Shown here in pieces: positions 55,398-63,038 of a DNA stretch of 64,000 nucleotides (position 1 is the stretch's first letter; each line of letters begins with the position of its first letter). The DNA lies in the NCBI GenBank assembly GCA_944363975.1, contig CALVVU010000002.1, positions 1 to 64,000 of the forward strand, given 5' to 3'. The notes beneath the pieces are model-generated. The model worked only from the letters and a program-made list of their open reading frames with translations, did not search any database and had not been told where the DNA came from. Both the position numbers and the translations under genes were made by a program. The DNA is from Candidatus Coprovivens excrementavium. Its GTDB lineage: Bacteria; Bacillota_I; Bacilli_A; RF39; UBA660.

Positions 55398-56807
55398 ATG
55401 AAATTACCAAATATAAATGAAGCACGCGAAAGAACAGATAAAGAAGTGCAATATATTTATCTAAATCAAGAATATAATAAAGATACATTTAAAAACAAAA
55501 AATATTTTCTTCGTACTTATGGTTGTCAAATGAATGTTCATGATGGAGAAGAAATAGCAGCTCGTTTAGAATCTTTAGGTTTAACATCTACTGATGAACT
55601 AACAAATGCCGATGTTGTTGTTTTAAACACTTGCGCAATTAGAGAAAATGCTCACGATAAACTATATGGCTTTCTAGGTCGTTGCAAACACGAGAAAGAA
55701 AAAAATAATCCTAATCTAATTATTTGCATATGTGGCTGTATGGCTCAAGAAGAGGGTGTTGTTAAAGAATTAATGCAAAAACATCCTTATGTTGACTTAG
55801 TATTCGGTACTCATAACATTCATGAATTACAAGATTTATTAATCTCTCGTCAAAATAAACAAGAAATTGAAGTATATTCATGCGAAGGTAATGTATATGA
55901 AAATATTTCTTACAAAAGAGATTCTTCTATTAAAGCTTGGGTTAATATTCAATATGGTTGTGATAAATTCTGTACTTATTGTATAGTACCATATACCAGA
56001 GGAAAACAACGAAGTCGTAAAAGCAATGAAATAATAAAAGAAGTTAAAGAATTAGTTGCTCAAGGCTACCAAGAAGTAACCCTACTAGGTCAAAATGTAA
56101 ATGCCTATGGTAAAGATTTAGAAAATGAATTAAATTTTGCTGGCTTACTAGAAGCCGTTAGTAAAACGGGAATACCTCGTCTTCGTTTTGTAACATCTCA
56201 TCCTTGGGATTTTACTGACGAGATGATTAACACTATTGCTAAATATGATAATATAATGCCTTACATTCATCTTCCCCTACAATCAGGTTCTACTGATATC
56301 TTAAAGAAGATGGGACGTCGCTATACTAAAGAAGAATATCTTACTTTATATAATAAGATTAAAAATACTATTCCTAATTGTTCAATTACTACTGACATTA
56401 TCGTTGGCTTTCCGAATGAAACTGACGACGATTTTCAAGAAACACTTGATGTAGTCAACAAATGCCAATTTGATAGTGCCTTTACTTTTATCTATAGCCC
56501 TCGTGAAGGAACACCCGCTGCTAAAATAAAAGATAAAATATCTCTGGATACAAAAGAAAAAAGACTTCACGAATTAAACGAATTAATCAATTCTTATAGT
56601 CTTGCTGCTAATCAAAAATACTTAAATAAAGTTGTTCCTGTTTTAATCGAAGGAGTAAGTGAAAAAGGTCAAGATAAAGTCTTTGGTTATACAGATGCTA
56701 TGAAATTAGTTAACATTACTAATGCTAAAGAAGATATTGGTAAAATAATAAATGTTAAAATTACTGCTGCTAAAAGTTTTAGTTTAGATGGAGAAAAAGA
56801 AGTTTAA
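55398..56807 (+). CDS. miaB: MiaB: tRNA methylthiotransferase
   Basis: A 469-residue radical SAM enzyme that adds the methylthio group to i6A37 of tRNAs. In order: UPF0004 domain with the three Cys of the auxiliary cluster (TYGCQMN, LNTCAIREN, CICGCMAQ), the radical SAM site CDKFCTYC, and a C-terminal TRAM domain. The start ATG 55398 follows GGAAGTGAT; the GTG at 55389 belongs to the ribosome site. It is a client of the SUF system at 32.6 kb, since it carries two Fe-S clusters. Confidence 0.97.
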   Translation: MKLPNINEARERTDKEVQYIYLNQEYNKDTFKNKKYFLRTYGCQMNVHDGEEIAARLESLGLTSTDELTNADVVVLNTCAIRENAHDKLYGFLGRCKHEKEKNNPNLIICICGCMAQEEGVVKELMQKHPYVDLVFGTHNIHELQDLLISRQNKQEIEVYSCEGNVYENISYKRDSSIKAWVNIQYGCDKFCTYCIVPYTRGKQRSRKSNEIIKEVKELVAQGYQEVTLLGQNVNAYGKDLENELNFAGLLEAVSKTGIPRLRFVTSHPWDFTDEMINTIAKYDNIMPYIHLPLQSGSTDILKKMGRRYTKEEYLTLYNKIKNTIPNCSITTDIIVGFPNETDDDFQETLDVVNKCQFDSAFTFIYSPREGTPAAKIKDKISLDTKEKRLHELNELINSYSLAANQKYLNKVVPVLIEGVSEKGQDKVFGYTDAMKLVNITNAKEDIGKIINVKITAAKSFSLDGEKEV

Positions 56808-56820
56808 CTTCTTTTTTCAT
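56794..56820 (+). terminator. Terminator of miaB
   Basis: AAAAGAAGT and ACTTCTTTT form a tight stem at the stop codon, followed by Ts. Confidence 0.75.
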
Positions 56821-56878
56821 TTTTATCCAATCTTTACATTAATAATATAAATATTATATAATAAAAATAGGTGATTAA

Positions 56879-57352
56879 ATGAAAAGAATAATCATATTAT
56901 TTATCTGTATCTTTATTATTTGCAGTTGCGAAAAAAAAGAACAAATAAATATCCAAGAATACTATTTAACATACAATTCCATTGATATAAAACCGGGAGC
57001 AATGTTTAGTACTGTCGCTATATCACTAGACGATTATAATAATACTCATTCTGAAACAAGCGACTATAACGAAAATACAGCTAATGTATATGAATATGAC
57101 AACTTTGAAATAGAAACTTTTTATGATGAAGATGGAATCGAAAAAATTTATTCAGTTCGTCTTACTAATGAAAATCAACCAACGAATGAAGGAGTAAAAA
57201 TAGGTGATAATATAGATAATATGTTAGATATTTATGGCTCAGACTATATTAATGTAGATGATAGCATCTATTTATACACGATTGATAATACTAACATATC
57301 ATTTACTATCGAGAATAATTACATAGTTGAAATAGTTTACTATTTAGTATAA
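56879..57352 (+). CDS. Small exported lipoprotein-like protein
   Basis: 157 residues. The N-terminus MKRIIILFICIFIICSC is a signal peptide ending in a lipobox-like ICSC, so lipid modification at the final Cys is probable. The mature part is acidic and rich in Asp, Asn, Tyr and Ile; the segments GVKIGDNIDNMLDIYGSDYI and FTIENNYIVEIVYYL recall the beta-rich end of small secreted lipoproteins of unknown role. AATAGGTGAT precedes the start. It begins a three-gene unit ending with the GH25 lysozyme. Confidence 0.65.
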   Translation: MKRIIILFICIFIICSCEKKEQINIQEYYLTYNSIDIKPGAMFSTVAISLDDYNNTHSETSDYNENTANVYEYDNFEIETFYDEDGIEKIYSVRLTNENQPTNEGVKIGDNIDNMLDIYGSDYINVDDSIYLYTIDNTNISFTIENNYIVEIVYYLV

Positions 57353-57371
57353 AAGAAAAAAGGGTTGAAAT

Positions 57372-58124
57372 ATGAAAGATAAAATAATCAAAAATCGTCA
57401 AACTAAAATTACAATATTTGCTTATATATCTATAATTCTCTTAATTATCAGTATTTCTTTAGGTATATATAAATATAATGAAGAAAAAAATGCCATAAAT
57501 ATAAGTGCTACGATAATAAGTATCGAAAATAACAATAACAAGACAACTGCTACAGTTAAATACTTTGTTTTAAATAAAAAATATGAAGGTCAAGTAAATC
57601 TAAATAATTCAAGTAACTTAGCAGTAAATGAAACTACGCATATAAAAGTTGATATGCGTAATCCTAATCGCCAAATTAATAATCTATTAATATATGTCTC
57701 AATTGCTTTATTTATTTTATCTCTTATCTTAGCTTTTATATCATTACCAAGTTTCATCAAATATATTAAAAATCAAAAAAGAATTAAACTGCTTCGTCAA
57801 AAAGGAATATATCTTCAAGCAATTATTACTGGTATATATGCTAATAACAAAGGAAAAACACATAAAAAAATGTATCCTCATCGTTTAAGATGTCAGTATT
57901 TAAATCCTCAAGATAATCAAGAATATATATTTGATAGTGAGGATACTTTTCTCGATTTAGAAAATATAATTAAACAAAATAATGTTACTAATATTACCGT
58001 TTACTTAGATAAAACAAATCCGACAAATTATTATGTTGATTTATCTTCCTTACAGCCAAAAATAAATATTATAAATCCTCTTGAATTTATGAAAAATAAT
58101 TCTTCAGATAATAAAGGAAATTAA
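57372..58124 (+). CDS. DUF3592-like membrane protein
   Basis: 250 residues. Helix 1 (about 13-33), an extracellular loop (34-106) with the beta pattern ISATIISIENNNNKTTATVKYF, helix 2 (about 107-130), then a cytoplasmic domain of 120 residues (ITGIYANNKGKTHKK, LDKTNPTNYYVDL). The paired 'vdp.nP.....' segments on each side of the helix are the DUF3592 pattern, of unknown function. It is 1 bp before the lysozyme gene and 19 bp after the lipoprotein gene. Confidence 0.7.
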   Translation: MKDKIIKNRQTKITIFAYISIILLIISISLGIYKYNEEKNAINISATIISIENNNNKTTATVKYFVLNKKYEGQVNLNNSSNLAVNETTHIKVDMRNPNRQINNLLIYVSIALFILSLILAFISLPSFIKYIKNQKRIKLLRQKGIYLQAIITGIYANNKGKTHKKMYPHRLRCQYLNPQDNQEYIFDSEDTFLDLENIIKQNNVTNITVYLDKTNPTNYYVDLSSLQPKINIINPLEFMKNNSSDNKGN

Positions 58125-58125
58125 A

Positions 58126-59367
58126 ATGAAAAAAAGAACACTTTACTTAATACTGATTATTTGTCTAACAATAAGTATAACACTTATTACAACGATTATT
58201 ATTCCACAGTATCGAAAATATCACCTGCTAAAGGTAAATGCTGAAAAAATAGCTAATGCTACTATTATAGTTGAACTAAAAGAAGATTTAACAGCACCAT
58301 TCTTAGGAGATGTAAAAGTAAGTGATTTTATTACTAATATCAATGGTAAAGTTATTAAAGACTATTCAATTGATACTAGTAAAATAGGGGAACAAGAGGT
58401 TAATTTTGAATATATAAATGATGAAAATATTACAATTCCTTATACTTATAAAATAAATGTTAAAGACGAAACATCCCCAGCCATTTGGCTAGGCAATAGT
58501 TATTCCATAACAACAAATTATGATGGCTCTCTTTTAGAAGATATTGTTTGTGCTGATAATTATGATGATAACCCTGATTGTGAAATAATTGGTGAATACG
58601 ATGTTAACAAAGTAGGGGAATATCCTCTCACTTTTAAAGCAACTGATGCTAGTGGGAATACAACAACTAAAGAGTTTACTTTAAAAGTAAAAGAACCAAT
58701 AACCGAAAATAATTCATCATCATCTTCTAGTCCTAAAACATATACTTATTTTTCTGATGTTGTAAAAGAATATAAAAATTCTCATACTAAAATAGGTATT
58801 GATGTTTCAAGTTGGCAAGGGGATATTGATTTTAAAGCTTTAAAAGCAGCTGGAGTTGAATTTGCTTTTATTCGTGTCGGCAGTACTAAAGGAATTAATG
58901 GCGAATATTTCATTGACAAGAAATTTCTTCAAAATATTGAAGGATTTAATGCAGTTGATATTCCTGTTGGAATATACTTTTATTCATACGCAAATAGTAA
59001 AGAAGCTGCCATATCCGACGCTGAATGGGTTTTAAAACAAATAAAAGGATATGAAATTGATCTTCCAATCGCTTACGATTGGGAAAGTTGGTCATTTTAT
59101 AATGAATTTAATCAAAGTTTCTATAGTACAACTATGAATGCTAAAGCTTTTTTAGATACTATAAGTAATGCTGGATATCAAGGAGCATTATATAGTAGTA
59201 AAAATTATCTTGAAAAAGTATGGTTTGATACTGGATACGATGTTTGGTTAGCTCATTATACATCAAAAACTTCATATACTGGAGATTATAAATATTGGCA
59301 AATGTGTAGTAATGGTCGTGTAGATGGTATAAATGGTAATGTCGATATTAATATTATGTATCAATAA
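58126..59367 (+). CDS. GH25 lysozyme with Ig-like domain
   Basis: 413 residues. An N-terminal helix (about 5-26) anchors it; residues 112-190 hold an Ig-like bacterial domain (DETSPAIWLGNSY, PLTFKATDASGNTTTKEF); a Ser linker follows. The catalytic domain starts near 222 with IGIDVSSWQGDIDF and holds YDWESW (active-site Asp/Glu) and YWQM. GH25 muramidases cut the beta-1,4 bond of peptidoglycan. The gene ends a unit of envelope proteins; a bidirectional terminator separates it from the minus-strand phosphoglucomutase. Confidence 0.93.
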   Translation: MKKRTLYLILIICLTISITLITTIIIPQYRKYHLLKVNAEKIANATIIVELKEDLTAPFLGDVKVSDFITNINGKVIKDYSIDTSKIGEQEVNFEYINDENITIPYTYKINVKDETSPAIWLGNSYSITTNYDGSLLEDIVCADNYDDNPDCEIIGEYDVNKVGEYPLTFKATDASGNTTTKEFTLKVKEPITENNSSSSSSPKTYTYFSDVVKEYKNSHTKIGIDVSSWQGDIDFKALKAAGVEFAFIRVGSTKGINGEYFIDKKFLQNIEGFNAVDIPVGIYFYSYANSKEAAISDAEWVLKQIKGYEIDLPIAYDWESWSFYNEFNQSFYSTTMNAKAFLDTISNAGYQGALYSSKNYLEKVWFDTGYDVWLAHYTSKTSYTGDYKYWQMCSNGRVDGINGNVDINIMYQ

Positions 59368-59368
59368 A

Positions 59369-59400
59369 AAAAGATTTTGATATAACATCAAAATCTTTTA
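59369..59400. terminator. Bidirectional terminator (lysozyme and phosphoglucomutase)
   Basis: AAAAGATTTTGAT and ATCAAAATCTTTT form a 13-bp stem with a five-base loop and A/T runs on each side. Confidence 0.9.
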
Positions 59401-60765
59401 TATTGCTTCTTTTTCCTTTTCAACTATTTCTTCAAATTCCTTCTTTATTTCTTCTAATCGTTCAGGTGTTTTGGCTTCAAAACGTAAAGTTAAATTTGGA
59501 CCAGTATTACTTGCTCTAACTAAAGCCCATCCATCATCAAATTGAACTCTTATTCCATCAACATCTAAATATTTATAATTTTTACTTTGAACATATTTTG
59601 TAACTGCTTCCACAATTTTAAACTTCGTTTCATCCGTAACGGCCACCTTAATCTCCGGAGTATTATAATAAGTGTTTATACCATCTAATAAATCAGTTAA
59701 ACTTTTATCCGTTTTACTTAAAATTTCTAGCATACGTAAACCATTGTATAAACCACTATCTATGCCTGGCCAACGATCAGTAAAATATAAGTGTCCTGAA
59801 TATTCTCCCCCAAAAGGAATTTTATTTTTATTAACAGCGTATCTTGTCCAAGAATTACCAGTACGATAACATATTGGTTTAGCTCCTAATTTAACAATTT
59901 CATCTTCCAAAGCTTTACCACATTTTACATCATACAAATACGTTTTATTAACGACATTCTTATTAATGCTACGAATATAAATTATCATTGCTTTGTCAAT
60001 TGGTAAAATTTCACCTTTTTCAGTAACAAATCCAACACGATCTCCATCACCATCAAAACCGATTCCAATATCAGCATTAACTTCTTTAACTTTTTCGATT
60101 AACATTTTATTATTTTCAGGAACAGAAGGATCTGGATGATGATTAGGAAATGTTGCATCAGACTCATCACAAATCATCGTTATATCTAAATTAGGAAATT
60201 GGGAATAAATATATTTAGCATACAATGATGTTGTTCCATTACCGCAATCTAAAACAACTTTTAACTTTCTTTCTCCCATTTCAATATTTTCTCTTATAAA
60301 ACTATAGTAATATTCACGAGGATCAAAATCTGTAACTTCACCTTTACCACTTAAAAACTTACCAGCTAATGTATAATCTCTAAAATCGTAAACTTGTTCT
60401 CCACGAGCATTACCTAAATGGTCAAAACTAAATTTAAACCCATTATCATCTTTTGGATTATGCGATGCCGTAACCATAACACCGATAATTATATTAGCTT
60501 TTAAACACGCATAATAATACATTGGTGTTGTAACTAGACCAAAATCAATAACATTACATCCTGAATCTGTTATTCCTCTAATTAATTCACTTGCTAATTG
60601 CGGACTAGATAAACGATTGTCGCGTCCAACACCGCAAATATTTCTTTTTAATTTCTCTTGAATATAAGAACCATAGCTTCTACCTATTGTATAAGCTACA
60701 TCCTCATTTATTTGTTCAGGGTATACACCTCTTATATCATATTCACGAAAAATATTTCTATCCAC
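59398..60765 (-). CDS. Phosphoglucomutase/phosphomannomutase
   Basis: 455 residues, minus strand. The active-site Ser is in TASHNPKDDNGFK, the magnesium loop is GFDGDGDRVGFV, the sugar-binding loop is GGEYSGHLYF and the phosphate-binding site is RASNTGPNLTLR. Length suits the ManB/AlgC group, which interconverts the 6- and 1-phosphates of glucose or mannose for cell-wall and glycan precursors. The gene is alone on this strand. It and the next gene diverge from extended -10 boxes (60791-60799 minus, 60831-60839 plus). Confidence 0.93.
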   Translation of the reverse strand: MDRNIFREYDIRGVYPEQINEDVAYTIGRSYGSYIQEKLKRNICGVGRDNRLSSPQLASELIRGITDSGCNVIDFGLVTTPMYYYACLKANIIIGVMVTASHNPKDDNGFKFSFDHLGNARGEQVYDFRDYTLAGKFLSGKGEVTDFDPREYYYSFIRENIEMGERKLKVVLDCGNGTTSLYAKYIYSQFPNLDITMICDESDATFPNHHPDPSVPENNKMLIEKVKEVNADIGIGFDGDGDRVGFVTEKGEILPIDKAMIIYIRSINKNVVNKTYLYDVKCGKALEDEIVKLGAKPICYRTGNSWTRYAVNKNKIPFGGEYSGHLYFTDRWPGIDSGLYNGLRMLEILSKTDKSLTDLLDGINTYYNTPEIKVAVTDETKFKIVEAVTKYVQSKNYKYLDVDGIRVQFDDGWALVRASNTGPNLTLRFEAKTPERLEEIKKEFEEIVEKEKEAI

Positions 60766-60790
60766 TATTTATCATCTCCATCATAAATAA

Positions 60791-60839
60791 ATTATATCAA
60801 AATATAGATAGACAATCTAGACAATTTATATGATATAAT
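60791..60839. promoter_or_regulatory. Divergent extended -10 promoters
   Basis: TGATATAAT occurs on the minus strand at 60791-60799 for the phosphomutase and on the plus strand at 60831-60839 for the next gene. The two sites are 31 bases apart, so the promoters probably overlap. Confidence 0.7.
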
Positions 60840-60864
60840 ATAAATAATAGAAAAGAGTGATAAT

Positions 60865-62223
60865 TTGAAAATAACAGATGATATTAAATATAAGATTCAT
60901 TTTATCTTAGATAAACAAAAAAATAATGAAAAATTAACTTCTGAAGAAGAAAGTTATTTAGAAAAATATAACCAATTCATAAACATAGTTAATAGTTTTC
61001 AAATTGAAAGAGAACTAGAAACTTTCAATTTTCAAAATTCTACAATAATAGAATATTTAAATAACAAAGAAAAAGAAATAAGAAGAACAATTCCTAAAAC
61101 AAAATCTCGTCGTAAATTACTTTCATTTCAAAAGATGCTTCTTAAAATAGAAAAACTACGTCAAGGTGATTTAGATTTATTTAAATACTATATTGCCGAC
61201 ACATATCCTTACGACCGTTTAGATATTAATCGCTATATAGCTAATATTGTTTCTTCTGATACTTATACCGCTATGGGAAGTATGGATTTTCTTCACAATA
61301 AAGAATGTTTTATTCATCAAAATCAATATACAGGAGAGGTAGAAATAAAAAGGGCAAACGTTCTTCTTGCTAAGCAAATCTTAGGTGGAAATAATACAAA
61401 TTATCAAATTCTTTTAGAACTAGATAAATGTGATGATAAAGAACGTCGCCAAGAACTAATCGCAAGTTTACCTCCAGAATTAAGAAATGCTAATGCCAAA
61501 GAAGTTAATCGTATTGTCTATTATGGTCGTGGTCGTATTGGCAACAACAAAGAGCAAATATTTTATAATGCAAGTGATATATTAGATTATTTATTAATGC
61601 TTTCTGATATGCGTAGCGAACATTTACCATTAGAACATCATAAAGATATTGAAAATTATACTATTACTCAAATTGAAAAATACATAAATGGTGAATTGCC
61701 CGATAATAAAATTACACGTTATGATGTTTGTCGTTTTATACCAAAAGATTTATATTCTAAGAAATTTCTCTCTTTACTTTCTGCTAATAATTTTAATTTA
61801 TCTAATGTTTTACAACAACTTAAACATGATGATTTAATATCTTCAACGATTTTAAATCATCCATCACAAAATAATGGCTTTATCGATCAAAATAATCAAA
61901 TAAATCTTCCGAATATTACTCTAGCTTGTGAAATAATTGATGGAAATTATACTAATTATCGATTATTAACTGAATATCAAAAAGAATTTTCTGATGACAT
62001 TTTAAATAAAATTCCCGAGAATCTAAGAAATGCTGATCCTCGTCATATGAGTCGTATTGTTTACTATGGTTATGGACGTATTGGTAATCCATACAATCAT
62101 GATTTTGATAAAGATTTCTATGATCTAAAGATTCTAAAGATTTTAGCTGAATATCAAGAATCATTAAAACGTCAAAAAGAACTTGAAAAAACAGAAGAAC
62201 AAAAGAAAAGTAAAAAAAGTTGA
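60865..62223 (+). CDS. Hypothetical protein with an internal domain duplication
   Basis: 452 residues from a TTG start, behind AGAGTGATAA. It is soluble and helical, with a Lys-rich tail. Two parts are related: residues 165-250 (GGNNTNYQILLELDK, LPPELRNAN, NRIVYYGRGRIGN at 215-227) and 351-432 (DGNYTNYRLLTEYQK, IPENLRNAD, SRIVYYGYGRIGN at 396-408). The 'RIVYYGxGRIGN' motif is the most conserved part and could bind a ligand or nucleic acid, but I know no family with it. It stands before the isoleucine T-box, whose promoter overlaps its stop. Confidence 0.7.
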   Translation: MKITDDIKYKIHFILDKQKNNEKLTSEEESYLEKYNQFINIVNSFQIERELETFNFQNSTIIEYLNNKEKEIRRTIPKTKSRRKLLSFQKMLLKIEKLRQGDLDLFKYYIADTYPYDRLDINRYIANIVSSDTYTAMGSMDFLHNKECFIHQNQYTGEVEIKRANVLLAKQILGGNNTNYQILLELDKCDDKERRQELIASLPPELRNANAKEVNRIVYYGRGRIGNNKEQIFYNASDILDYLLMLSDMRSEHLPLEHHKDIENYTITQIEKYINGELPDNKITRYDVCRFIPKDLYSKKFLSLLSANNFNLSNVLQQLKHDDLISSTILNHPSQNNGFIDQNNQINLPNITLACEIIDGNYTNYRLLTEYQKEFSDDILNKIPENLRNADPRHMSRIVYYGYGRIGNPYNHDFDKDFYDLKILKILAEYQESLKRQKELEKTEEQKKSKKS

Positions 62224-62248
62224 ATTTAAAAAATAATTGTTGTATACT
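62220..62248 (+). promoter_or_regulatory. Promoter of the isoleucine T-box operon
   Basis: TTGAAT (62220-62225), 17 bp and TATACT (62243-62248). It overlaps the stop of the preceding gene. Confidence 0.7.
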
Positions 62249-62261
62249 AATACACATAAAG

Positions 62262-62480
62262 CAATTGAAGAAGACGTCAATATCTAAGTAATTTCTAGAG
62301 AGTTACCATTAGGTGGAAGGGTAATAAATAAAAAGATATTGAAAATCACTTCTGATGTGTTACTTTGAATTTAGTAGAAGTAAACGTTTCTCGCGTTAAG
62401 AGATAAAGTGTATGATAAAATTCATAAACTAAGGTGGTACCACGCTATATGCGCCCTTAGGCTTATGAATTTTTTTTATA
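62262..62480 (+). ncRNA. T-box riboswitch (isoleucine) for cyth-ileS
   Basis: A leader with the T-box AAGGTGGTACCACGC (62431-62445) and a strong terminator (ATTCATAA near 62420, TTATGAAT near 62463, then eight Ts). Stem I opens with GAAG and closes with CTTC; the bases just before the closing strand read ATC (62345-62347) and A, so the specifier codon is ATC for isoleucine. ileS is the second gene downstream, which agrees. Uncharged tRNA-Ile should lift termination. Confidence 0.9.
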
Positions 62481-62489
62481 GGAGGAAAA

Positions 62490-63038
62490 ATGAAAACAGA
62501 ATACGAACTACGAGTTTTAGAAATTAATCATGATGAATTAATTAAAAAACTAGAAAAATTAGGAGCAAAATTTGTTTTTAGTGCTATGCAACAACGATAC
62601 GTTTATGATTTTAATCCTAAGGTTGAAAATAAATGGATAAGACTAAGAACCGATGGACAAACAACCACTTTAACAATTAAAAATTTGCAAAATAAGAAAA
62701 TAGATGGTACCAAAGAATTAGAAATTATAGTTGATAATTTTGAAAAAGCTAATGAATTTCTTGAAGAACTCGGTTATAAAAATAAAGGTTTTCAACAAAA
62801 TATACGTACACGATATATTCTTGATGACGTTGAATTAGATTTAGATAAATGGCCTTTAATCCCAGAATATCTAGAAATTGAAGGACCAACAGAAGAAGCT
62901 ATTTACAATTGCTTAAAAAAATTAGGATTAAAAAAAGAAGAAACAGTTACCTTAGATGTTGCCAGTATATACACACATTATGGATATGACGGTGACAATC
63001 TATCTGATTTAAATTTTGAAATGGAGGAGAAAAAATGA
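62490..63038 (+). CDS. CYTH-domain protein (class IV adenylate cyclase / triphosphatase fold)
   Basis: 182 residues with the triphosphate-tunnel fold: the start MKTEYELRVLEINHDEL gives the ExExK-like element in the form EYELR, then KWIRLRTDG, TLTIKN, GTKELEIIV, IRTRYIL, ELDLDKWPLIPEYLEIEG. Acidic and basic residues line the tunnel as in CyaB/ThTPase members. It may hydrolyse or cyclise a nucleotide or thiamine triphosphate; the substrate is not deducible. It is under the isoleucine T-box and overlaps ileS by 4 bp, an unexpected partner. Confidence 0.85.
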   Translation: MKTEYELRVLEINHDELIKKLEKLGAKFVFSAMQQRYVYDFNPKVENKWIRLRTDGQTTTLTIKNLQNKKIDGTKELEIIVDNFEKANEFLEELGYKNKGFQQNIRTRYILDDVELDLDKWPLIPEYLEIEGPTEEAIYNCLKKLGLKKEETVTLDVASIYTHYGYDGDNLSDLNFEMEEKK

